The notes beneath the pieces are model-generated. The model worked only from the letters and a program-made list of their open reading frames with translations, made no database searches and was not told the origin of the DNA. A program made the position numbers and the translations under genes. Of a stretch of 64,000 nucleotides of DNA, positions 16,374 through 23,527 are shown piece after piece. The stretch lies in NCBI GenBank assembly GCA_017534885.1, contig JAFXVR010000018.1, positions 1 through 64,000 of the forward strand. Direction: 5' to 3'. How positions within the stretch are numbered: the first letter of the stretch is position 1; each line of letters starts with the position of its first letter. The DNA is from Clostridia bacterium. Its GTDB lineage: Bacteria > Bacillota > Clostridia > Christensenellales > Aristaeellaceae.

Positions 16374-18128
16374 ATGGGCAACTATCGGAATTTCAGGCTG
16401 GTGACGTATTTTGTGGCGCAGGGGACGGCGAGGACGAGCCGGGAGCAGCTGGAGGAAGATCTGGCGTTCTTCGGGCGGTACATGAAGCTGGACAAGGTAT
16501 ACCTGGAGCCGTTCCGGGCGGTGATGGCGAGCCACGAGCAGGTGGAGATGTGCCGCGAGGTGTTTGAGAAGCACGGGATTGAGGTGGCCGGGGGACTGAC
16601 CACGGTCATGCGGACGCCGGAGGGCGCGGAGCCCAAGGCGCGGATGTTTGACACGCTGTGCTACAACGATGAAGCCATGCGCGGGCAGCTGAAGGCGGTC
16701 TGCCGCTTCCTGGGCGAGCATTTTGACGAGTACATTATTGACGACTTCTTTTTCACCGGCTGCACCTGCGAAGCCTGCAGGCGGGCGAAGGAGCGCTTCA
16801 ACCGGGAAAACGGCATCGCGGACGGGAGCTGGACGGCCTACCGGCTGGCGCTGATGAAGGAAGTCAGCGAGAACTGCGTGCTGGGGCCGACGCGGGAGGT
16901 CAACCCGAAGTGCCGGGTGACGATCAAGTACCCCAACTGGGCCGAGAGCTACCAGGCCACGGGCTACGCGCCGGCCAGCCAGCGGGAATTGTTTGACATG
17001 GTGTACACCGGCACAGAGACCCGCGACCCGGTCACCACCGATCAGCACCTGCCGCGGTACCTGAGCTTCTCGCTGATGACCTACTTCGAGAACATGTGCC
17101 CGGGCCGGAACGGCGGCGGCTGGTTCGACCCCTTCTCCACCCACATCACCGAGCATTACCTGGAGCAGGCCTATCTGACCGCCTTCGCCAGGCCGAAGGA
17201 AATCATGCTCTTCTGCTTCCAGGCGATGCGGCGGCACATGTGGACGGCGGCGCTGGGCTTCCAGCTGGAGCGGCTGGACGAGACCCTCGATCATCTGGGC
17301 CGGCCCGTGGGCATCCCCTGCTACCTGCCCGACAACAGCGAGGGCGAGGACAACGCCCAGGACTTCCTGGGCATGGCCGGCCTGCCCGTGACCTGCACGC
17401 CCTACTTTCCGGCCGATGCGCCTCAGCTGCTGCTGACCGCGGCCGCCGCCTGCGACCCGGACATCGGAGGGAAGCTGGAAGCCTATGTGGCTGAAGGCGG
17501 CAAAGCGCTGGTGACCGGCGGCTTTGTGCGCGCCATGGGCGACGGCCTCAGCGCCATGACCAGCGTGCGCGTGACCGACCGCGCCTTCACCGCCGACCTT
17601 TGGCGCGTGGAGGCCCAAAAGGCTGACGGCCACCCGCGCTGCGACTGGGCGGCCAGTCAGCCGATCCTGCTGAAGGCGACTGAGCACCGCAACAACTTCT
17701 CCTGGGGTGTGGTGAAGGCCGTGCACGGGGAGGAAAACACCGACTTCCTGACCCGCGACTGCTACGGCAAGGGCGAGATCTGGACGCTGACCCTGCCGGA
17801 CGCCCTGCCGGACGTCTACCGCCTGCCCGCCGCCGCCCTGAGCCGGGTGCGCCAGGCCTTCCCGGTGCGGGACACCTGGCTGGAAGGCCCTGCGAAGGTC
17901 AGCCTCTTCGTGTACGACAACGACAGCTTTGTGGTCTACCCCTATGTGATGGAAGGCGCGCAGCCCCTCACCGTCCGCCTGCACACCCCCGCCCCAACCC
18001 TGCGCCTCCCCCTGCGCGGCGGCTACACGCTCCGCCCCCTGTACCGCACGGAAGGCGAGAGCGTGTTTGAGCTGCCCCTGACGCCCGGCACCTGGGAGGT
18101 TCTGGTGAAGGGGGAGGAGGAAGCCTGA
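16374..18128 (+). CDS. Putative glycoside-hydrolase-like TIM-barrel protein
   Basis: This 584-residue protein appears cytoplasmic, with no signal peptide. The N-terminal 330 residues look like a TIM barrel with IIDDFFFTGCTCEACRRAKE (about 122-141), a motif seen in uncharacterised glycosidase-like proteins, and then a beta-galactosidase trimerisation-like segment (about 335-480). The C-terminal 100 residues look like a beta-sandwich. The ATG at 16374 has AAGGAGGT 7 nt upstream; earlier in-frame starts are in repeat sequence and are rejected. The exact family and substrate are unknown. Its place among sugar genes suggests glycan breakdown. Confidence 0.6.
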   Translation: MGNYRNFRLVTYFVAQGTARTSREQLEEDLAFFGRYMKLDKVYLEPFRAVMASHEQVEMCREVFEKHGIEVAGGLTTVMRTPEGAEPKARMFDTLCYNDEAMRGQLKAVCRFLGEHFDEYIIDDFFFTGCTCEACRRAKERFNRENGIADGSWTAYRLALMKEVSENCVLGPTREVNPKCRVTIKYPNWAESYQATGYAPASQRELFDMVYTGTETRDPVTTDQHLPRYLSFSLMTYFENMCPGRNGGGWFDPFSTHITEHYLEQAYLTAFARPKEIMLFCFQAMRRHMWTAALGFQLERLDETLDHLGRPVGIPCYLPDNSEGEDNAQDFLGMAGLPVTCTPYFPADAPQLLLTAAAACDPDIGGKLEAYVAEGGKALVTGGFVRAMGDGLSAMTSVRVTDRAFTADLWRVEAQKADGHPRCDWAASQPILLKATEHRNNFSWGVVKAVHGEENTDFLTRDCYGKGEIWTLTLPDALPDVYRLPAAALSRVRQAFPVRDTWLEGPAKVSLFVYDNDSFVVYPYVMEGAQPLTVRLHTPAPTLRLPLRGGYTLRPLYRTEGESVFELPLTPGTWEVLVKGEEEA

Positions 18129-18133
18129 GCAGG

Positions 18134-18160
18134 AAAAACACGGGGGTGATGCCCCGTGTG
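18134..18160 (-). terminator. Terminator for the minus-strand conflict operon
   Basis: CACGGGG and CCCCGTG form the stem; on the minus strand it is followed by TTTTT. It lies 35 nt past the end of the last minus-strand gene of the island (18195). Confidence 0.7.
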
Positions 18161-18194
18161 AAGTGATGACTGCGGGTGGATGAATCGCCTTGTT

Positions 18195-18515
18195 TTATGA
18201 TCCCATTCCGTCGATTTCGTCTGAGATTTCATCGTATGTGGCATTAAGCCGCTCCAGAAAACCGATGGTCGAAGGTTCATCGTCGAGTTCATATACTTCA
18301 GGGACAATACCTTTCGATACAAGCTCTTTGCAGCATTGGATGATTCTTTTCAATCCAATACGATCGGTATATGAGCAGACAAGTACATACTCGTGATGAG
18401 TGATACGATCTTTGATTGTGCTCATAGGGCTTGTGTCGTATTGCCGGATGATCTGAACACATTTTGCAATTGACTCCGGTGTTCTGACCTTCAAGCCGAT
18501 AGTATCTCCGTTCAT
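18195..18515 (-). CDS. Candidate immunity protein, copy 2
   Basis: This 106-residue soluble protein starts at 18515 (AGGAGAG upstream; MNGDTIGLKVRTPESIAKCV). It is clearly related to the next gene upstream (18566-18877): IGLKVRTP against IGIKVPET, then SxxKCVxxxR, IKxRIxxxEYxxxxS and a matching ELVSKGI/ALASAGI...EVYE/ECYE stretch. Acidic, small, duplicated proteins directly behind a nuclease-toxin gene are typical immunity proteins. No known domain is recognised, so immunity is an inference from context. The base composition is more AT-rich than in surrounding genes. Confidence 0.6.
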   Translation of the reverse strand: MNGDTIGLKVRTPESIAKCVQIIRQYDTSPMSTIKDRITHHEYVLVCSYTDRIGLKRIIQCCKELVSKGIVPEVYELDDEPSTIGFLERLNATYDEISDEIDGMGS

Positions 18516-18565
18516 CGTCGACTCTCCTGTTATTTGAATCATCATTTTCTATTCTACCGCAGGGA

Positions 18566-18877
18566 TCAGTCGCTCTCGATCTCATGACAGGATCTGCTCC
18601 AGTTTTCCAAATCCTCATTGCTGTATGGGCGATCTTCATCGAAATATTCTGAATGCTCATAGCATTCTGCTTCTATGCCCGCGCTTGCAAGTGCTCTGCA
18701 GATGTTCAGTGCGAGATCAACTTCCTCCAAGTCTACAAAACTGCCGATAAACAAGTATTCTCTTTTCTCAATCCTCCGTTTAATTTCTGAGACCTGCAGA
18801 GGAAGGAGTTTCCTCAAAACTGCGACACATTTTGAGACTGAAGTTGTCTCAGGAACCTTGATACCGATGCAATCCAT
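18566..18877 (-). CDS. Candidate immunity protein, copy 1
   Basis: This 103-residue acidic protein begins MDCIGIKVPETTSVSKCVAV, 15 nt after the toxin gene stop. It is a diverged paralogue of the 18195-18515 protein, so the locus carries two tandem candidate immunity genes. Duplicate immunity genes often protect against different variants of the same toxin. I recognise no named family. The ribosome binding site (GGGGGTAAGG) is imperfect, so translation may be coupled to the toxin gene. Confidence 0.6.
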   Translation of the reverse strand: MDCIGIKVPETTSVSKCVAVLRKLLPLQVSEIKRRIEKREYLFIGSFVDLEEVDLALNICRALASAGIEAECYEHSEYFDEDRPYSNEDLENWSRSCHEIESD

Positions 18878-18892
18878 AGTTGCCTTACCCCC

Positions 18893-19429
18893 TTAGAACT
18901 CTTCGATACTTCTGATACGTTTACCTGGTTTGCTCTTTCTGTAATTCCCGCCGTGCCAACCTTTATGGTGTTCGCGCCGGGTTGCGGGATAAATCACTTC
19001 GCCATGATTCGCCAGATGCGGATATTTCGATGCGCTATACGTGTGATGGCCGTGTATTGCTTGTCCTTCAAAGCGGGGAATACGGGAATGTATGATATCA
19101 TCAATCTGCTCCGCTGACCAGTTTCTTGTGGGCTTCTGGCCATTTAGAATCCTGGCACGTTCTTGGCGCCAGAATGTTTCCACCCCAGTATTTCGCCTTT
19201 TCGCAAAACGCTTATTCCACATAAGTGCCTTGTATTCCGCTTTTGTAGCCGTTCGTTCTTCAACTTTCAACCGCAGTTTTGCTTGACGAGCTGAAGTCAG
19301 CTGCTTCTGGGTAACAGGATGTTCTCGCAGATCCAATCCCGTCGTTCTTGATGCTATGATCTGCTCTGGACCATTCTGGCGCTGATCACCAGTTGTCCCG
19401 TGAAACAGTCCACTGTTTCCCTTACTCAT
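18893..19429 (-). CDS. HNH/GHH-type nuclease toxin
   Basis: This 178-residue protein starts at 19429 (AGGAGGTGCCGGC upstream). The N-terminus, MSKGNSGLFHGTTGDQRQN, resembles a short region that often precedes toxin domains. The C-terminal 70 residues contain HGHHTYSASKYPHLANHGEV (about residues 122-141) and EHHKGWHGGN, a histidine pattern of HNH/Endonuclease-VII toxin domains (Tox-GHH type), so it probably cuts nucleic acid. The ATG overlaps the end of the DUF4417 gene by 8 nt. Two small candidate immunity genes follow. No secretion signal is seen; delivery or intracellular use is open. Confidence 0.7.
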   Translation of the reverse strand: MSKGNSGLFHGTTGDQRQNGPEQIIASRTTGLDLREHPVTQKQLTSARQAKLRLKVEERTATKAEYKALMWNKRFAKRRNTGVETFWRQERARILNGQKPTRNWSAEQIDDIIHSRIPRFEGQAIHGHHTYSASKYPHLANHGEVIYPATRREHHKGWHGGNYRKSKPGKRIRSIEEF

Positions 19430-20249
19430 GCCGGCACCTCCTCGCAAAACGTTCACTCGTTTCACTTGGAAATGCGACAATCTGGATGCCAGCAGCTCTC
19501 GCTTTGTCAAAGCACGGATGGGTTGCCGAACCGTACACTACGATGACTGGCGGATGGATTCTGCGGATCAGCTCATCAAAGCCTTGCTTAAACTGATTCT
19601 GGTTGATCTTTTTCTTCAGTCCGCTTCCCACAGTGCCGATGGCGACCATATCACCGGGATGAATGCCATCCCAGCAATAACCCCATGTCTCAGGCCAGCC
19701 CCAACGGGCGTTCACGATCACCGGAATTCCCAGATGGCCGACCCAATATCCGAAGGCATTCATACGGTAGAAGTTCCACCGCACGAGTGGATCCGGGAAG
19801 TCGGCGTAAGTGGAGAAGTCCGGAGCAATGATACCGGCAAAGTGGCTGATGACTTTCAGAGCTCTCTTGGAGTGAAACCAGATGCCGGTGAACAGGCCAT
19901 CGAAATACTGGTCGTCGATGTAGAAATGGATGTAGGCATTTACCCGATAGTCCTTGTGCCCTCTTCCAATTTCTCGCTTGTGCAGTTTCTTTGCCTCTCT
20001 CCAGGAAATCAGTTCTTCTGGTTGTGATGAGGCTGTAGTCGGGCAAATGGGGATGTCTGTTCCCGGCGCAAATTCGGCACCGTAGACCATGAAGGCGTTC
20101 CACAGGTCTACAATCCCTTTTCTCACCCCGATTATAGCACACTGTGATTTCTTCATCAACGCATTTTCGCTGGCATCAAGCCCAGGAAGACTTATGCTGT
20201 CCCCGATGTCAAGGAATGACATCTGTTCCAAACCGTTTCGACTAATCAT
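19422..20249 (-). CDS. DUF4417 family protein
   Basis: This 275-residue protein fits DUF4417, a family found in phages and mobile regions. It has the family-like order: a long central region ending LGIPVIVNARWGWPETWGYC, then WDGIHPGDMVAIGTVGSG and a C-terminal IHPPVIVVYGS. The function of the family is unknown. The ATG at 20249 is preceded by AAAGGCGGTG. It overlaps the nuclease-toxin gene by 8 nt, so the two are probably made together, perhaps as pieces of one ancestral DUF4417-toxin polypeptide. It is the first gene of the minus-strand conflict operon. Confidence 0.7.
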   Translation of the reverse strand: MISRNGLEQMSFLDIGDSISLPGLDASENALMKKSQCAIIGVRKGIVDLWNAFMVYGAEFAPGTDIPICPTTASSQPEELISWREAKKLHKREIGRGHKDYRVNAYIHFYIDDQYFDGLFTGIWFHSKRALKVISHFAGIIAPDFSTYADFPDPLVRWNFYRMNAFGYWVGHLGIPVIVNARWGWPETWGYCWDGIHPGDMVAIGTVGSGLKKKINQNQFKQGFDELIRRIHPPVIVVYGSATHPCFDKARAAGIQIVAFPSETSERFARRCRHE

Positions 20250-20285
20250 TGGATCACACCGCCTTTCGCATAAAGTTGTAGTGAT

Positions 20286-20314
20286 TTGCGATATGGCACA
20301 AAATGTGGTATAAT
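20286..20314 (+). promoter_or_regulatory. Strong sigma-A-like promoter for the Macro/TIR genes
   Basis: TTGCGA (20286-20291) and a perfect TATAAT (20309-20314) are separated by 17 nt. It drives rightward transcription into the Macro/TIR pair, leaving an untranslated leader of about 80 nt or more. Confidence 0.75.
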
Positions 20315-20394
20315 GTGCCTACCGCTTAGTACAAGATCATGATAATCTGCTGGCGGTGGAAAGTCGTTATGACACGGTTGTGATCAGGTTGTGA

Positions 20395-21503
20395 TGGGGA
20401 GGGGTAGGACTGTTCTGCTTTTCTACATTTGTCCGCACCGCTAAGCGGTATGCGATCAACCAGGCTTCATCGGACGAAGACTTCATCCGGGATTTGATAT
20501 TTCCGTTGGTGAGTGAAGCAAAGATCGAAAACAATATGGCGATCCGTTTGATCTTGACAAGGCAAGGGTCAGCCGTCTGATAAATCGGAAAGATGATGTT
20601 CCGAGGGCTTTACGGAATGCTTTGGTCAATCTTGATATTGAAATGCGGATTGTCGGCGGCATTGAGGACTTTCTCGCTGACTGTATTGATACAGAATCCA
20701 TACCGCTTATGTTCCAGGAACTGAAACAATTGTATTATGCCGACAATCCCAAAGGGACAGGATATCGGCACAGGGTCACGTCTGATTACACACTTGAATC
20801 GTTCGTCTATCTCTATCTGGAAGCAATCCGTATTAACAACAGGCTTGAGAAATCATTGGATATCTGCATATGGTCACGAGGTGCCAACAGTATTCACTTG
20901 ATTGAAAGCGATCTGTTCAAGTTTGGGTTCGGGAATCGAAGAAAACAGAAGAATATCATCGTCATACCAGTCAACACCCGTTTTGACACACATATCAGTT
21001 GGGAAAAGGAACACGCTGAATATCCCCTCGTATCTGCACAGACCATTCACGGGGCATGGCTCCAGAGATGGGAGGATGCCGGTCATTCGATCGAGGAACT
21101 CAACCGAAGTATTGTCGCTCAACTGGAAACGATCCCAGCAAAGGCAAATGGAGCTTATTCCTGCGGGACAATCGTGACAGCTGACGACTCAAAGGCGACC
21201 TACTATCTATTGGCAATCGCGGAGTTTGACGCGGAGAATCGTGCGCAGAGCAACCCTGAGATGATTGAGCAGGCTGTCATTGCTCTTCTCCAGTATTACG
21301 ACTTATACGGGCAAGGCTGTACGATGTATCTTCCTCTATTGGGGACAGGGCGGTCCAGAGCAGAACTGTCGTATGTACAATCTTATGAGCTGATCAGCAA
21401 AACCATGGTAGAACACTGTAAGCATGCTCAAGGTCAAATCTACATTGTTGCAACGAAAGACGCTATGGAAGAAATCCAAAAAGAGATTGGGGGAACACTA
21501 TGA
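20395..21503 (+). pseudogene. Thoeris-like Macro-domain protein, frameshifted
   Basis: Two plus-strand frames join into one protein. The first runs from about 20395 (LFCFSTFVRTAKRYAINQAS, then DEDFIRDLIFPLVSEAKIEN) to a TGA at 20578. The second is open from 20517 through 21503. Adding one G at ATGGCGAT (20536-20543) would join them as NNMGDPFDLDKARVSRL. The C-terminal half has IPVNTRFDTH and LPLLGTGRSRAEL, marks of the ThsA-type Macro domain that senses TIR-made NAD products. The N-terminal helical part is not a recognised effector and shows no membrane span. The only near-start codons are CTG at 20410 and TTG at 20622. Decay, programmed frameshifting or an assembly error are all possible. 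Confidence 0.65.
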
Positions 21504-22021
21504 TGTATAGAACCAAAACCTATATTGCCGGCGACTGGACGGGCGACAGTGATCTGATCCAGCAGATCTACAAGTGGAACAACAGCGATTATTGGGGGCT
21601 GGATTTTCATGATGCCCACGAGTTGACACAGGCTCGGGACGACAGCTTGCCTTGTAGCATAAAAAGCTCTCTGCGCATGCGTTTAGATGCATCAAAAACC
21701 TTCGTTCTCATTGTAGGAGACCACACCATGCGGCTAACCAAGGGCGGTTGCCAATTCTGCAACAGCTACAATTCATACGGAAAATACTGTGCAAAAGGCC
21801 ATTCAGTTGATTATCGTTCCTATATTGAGTATGAATGTGAGAAGGCCATCAAAGATGGCTTGAAGACTGTAGTAATCTATAATGCCGAGTGTATCGACAA
21901 GGCGCTCTGCCCTGATGTGATAAGACACAGCGGAGTACATCTGCCAGCAATCTACCGTGGCACCGATGGTAAGCGGTATTGGGATTATCAAGCCATTAAA
22001 ACAGCCATCATGGGCAACTGA
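21500..22021 (+). CDS. TIR-like (DUF1863) protein, ThsB-type
   Basis: This 173-residue protein fits the Thoeris ThsB/DUF1863 TIR-like fold. It begins RTKTYIAGDWTGDSDLI, has the second strand SKTFVLIVGDHT (about 70-81), and a helix SYIEYECEKAI (about 110-120) whose glutamate is the likely NADase residue. In Thoeris, infection makes this protein produce a cyclic ADP-ribose-type signal that activates the ThsA partner. It overlaps the Macro gene stop by ATGA, so the pair is coupled. The TIR gene is intact while its partner is frameshifted. Two nearby Cys residues (CQFC) may be structural. Confidence 0.8.
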   Translation: MMYRTKTYIAGDWTGDSDLIQQIYKWNNSDYWGLDFHDAHELTQARDDSLPCSIKSSLRMRLDASKTFVLIVGDHTMRLTKGGCQFCNSYNSYGKYCAKGHSVDYRSYIEYECEKAIKDGLKTVVIYNAECIDKALCPDVIRHSGVHLPAIYRGTDGKRYWDYQAIKTAIMGN

Positions 22022-22104
22022 TGTCCGTGATGGCTATGCACTGAAAGCACAATGAAGCAGGAGCACATTGCATACTAACCATTCTCTCTCCCCGGAGACC
22101 CGAT

Positions 22105-23058
22105 ATGAGCGATATGAGCGATATCAACGGCAAGCTGGCGACCCTGTCCATTGACCGGCCCGAGGCGCTGCAGCGCATCTGCCACGCGCTGAGCAACCAG
22201 ACCCGGGTGGACATCATGCGGGCGCTGCTGAAGAAGAGCATGAACATTGGCGACCTGGCGGAAACGCTGAACATCCCCGCGTCCACGGCGGCGGTTTCCG
22301 TGCGGGTGCTGGAGGAGGCCGGGCTGATCACGGCGGAGACCCAGCCCGGGGCGCGGGGCACGGTGAAATTGTGCTCCCGGCGGCTGGACCGGGTGGAGAT
22401 CGACCTGGCGCCCGAGTCCCGGGACAGCTCCGCCTTCCTGACTATCCCGGTGCCCATCGGCGGGTATTCCAGCGCGGAGGGCATCCGGCCCACCTGCGGG
22501 CTGGCGGGGCTCAGCGGCTTCATCGGCGAGATGGACGTGCCTGGCTCCTTTTACCTGCCCGAGCGCTTCGGCGCGCAGCTGCTCTGGCTGCGGGCGGGCT
22601 TCCTGGAATACCGGGTCAGCGCCCTGGACTTCGAGCGGCTGGAGATCGAGTGGCTGGAGATCTCCTTTGAGGCCTGCTCCGAGGCGCCCATGTACCGCGA
22701 CCCCTGGAAGAGCGACATCAGCCTGGCGGTGAACGGCCGCGAGCTGGGTGTGTGGACTTCTCCCTGCGACTGCGGCGGGCGGCGCGGAAGGCTGAACCCG
22801 GCCTGGTGGCCCGACCTCAACACCCAGTTCGGCTTCCTGAAGACCTGGCGCGTAGACGCATCCGGCTCCTGGCTGGACGGCGAGCGCATCTCCGACACGG
22901 CCATCGCCGACCTCCATCTCCAGGATCAGCCCTTCATCAGCCTGCGCATCGGCGTCAGCGAGGACGCGCCCAACCCCGGCGGCCTCAACCTCTTCGGCGA
23001 AAGCTTCGGCGACTACAGCCAGGGCCTGATGATCCGCGCCGGCTACCGCTTCCGCTGA
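22105..23058 (+). CDS. ArsR-type transcriptional regulator with C-terminal domain
   Basis: This is a 317-residue protein. Residues of about 15-90 form an ArsR winged helix (RICHALSNQTRVDIMRALLK, then IPASTAAVSVRVLEEAGLIT). The remaining 220 residues look like a beta-sandwich and end in GDYSQGLMIRAGYRFR; I do not recognise them, but they may sense a ligand or sugar. The start is within a duplicated ATGAGCGAT, so 22114 is an alternative. It precedes the GH2 enzyme on the same strand and probably regulates the neighbouring sugar genes; that is inferred from position only. GC content returns to the local high value here, so the AT-rich island ends before it. Confidence 0.75.
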   Translation: MSDMSDINGKLATLSIDRPEALQRICHALSNQTRVDIMRALLKKSMNIGDLAETLNIPASTAAVSVRVLEEAGLITAETQPGARGTVKLCSRRLDRVEIDLAPESRDSSAFLTIPVPIGGYSSAEGIRPTCGLAGLSGFIGEMDVPGSFYLPERFGAQLLWLRAGFLEYRVSALDFERLEIEWLEISFEACSEAPMYRDPWKSDISLAVNGRELGVWTSPCDCGGRRGRLNPAWWPDLNTQFGFLKTWRVDASGSWLDGERISDTAIADLHLQDQPFISLRIGVSEDAPNPGGLNLFGESFGDYSQGLMIRAGYRFR

Positions 23059-23109
23059 GGGACAGAGGGAAACAGAAGTAAACAGAAGTTTCGTGGAAGT
23101 GAAAAAGAA

Positions 23110-23229
23110 GGTAAGGGTGACAAAAGGGCGCTTTCAACCTTGGAGCCACGACTGGTTGTGGTGATTTCCGCTGTCTTCCACAACCAGTCGTGGCTCAGTT
23201 CATGAAAGCGGCCTTTTGACATCCGAATC
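23110..23229 (-). mobile_element. 120-bp palindromic MITE, copy 4
   Basis: This copy runs GGTAAGGG...CCGAATC, exactly 120 bp, flanked by the perfect 6-bp repeat AAAGAA (23104-23109 and 23230-23235). It lies in the 469-bp gap between the ArsR and GH2 genes. Confidence 0.92.
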
Positions 23230-23380
23230 AAAGAAGTTGATATAGAAGTGAAAACGAAGTTGACATAGAAGTGAAATTCAACAAAAAACCTGTGCAAATC
23301 ACCCCGGTCTCTCACACGTTATATGAAATCTGCAGGTTTCCCGTCACCGCTTACAGGTTTTATAAAATGATTGAAACCTA

Positions 23381-23409
23381 TTGACAACGGCTGGGAGACG
23401 GATTACAAT
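23381..23409 (+). promoter_or_regulatory. Putative promoter of the GH2 gene
   Basis: TTGACA (23381-23386, perfect) and TACAAT (23404-23409, five of six) have 17-nt spacing, about 120 nt before the GH2 start. Confidence 0.75.
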
Positions 23410-23527
23410 ACAATCAGCATCCAGACAGCACATCGGCAGGAAAGAGAACCCGGCGGCCCTTTGTTTGCTATGTTTCCATTCGTTTCATTCCAAAGTTTTT
23501 GTTTCGGTAAGGGAGAGGAGCGGTGTC

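Noticed and set aside
20622..21503. TTG at 20622 as the true start of the Macro gene
   Set aside because: The same frame carries protein-like sequence upstream to 20517 and there is no binding site before 20622, so a broken longer gene is more likely.
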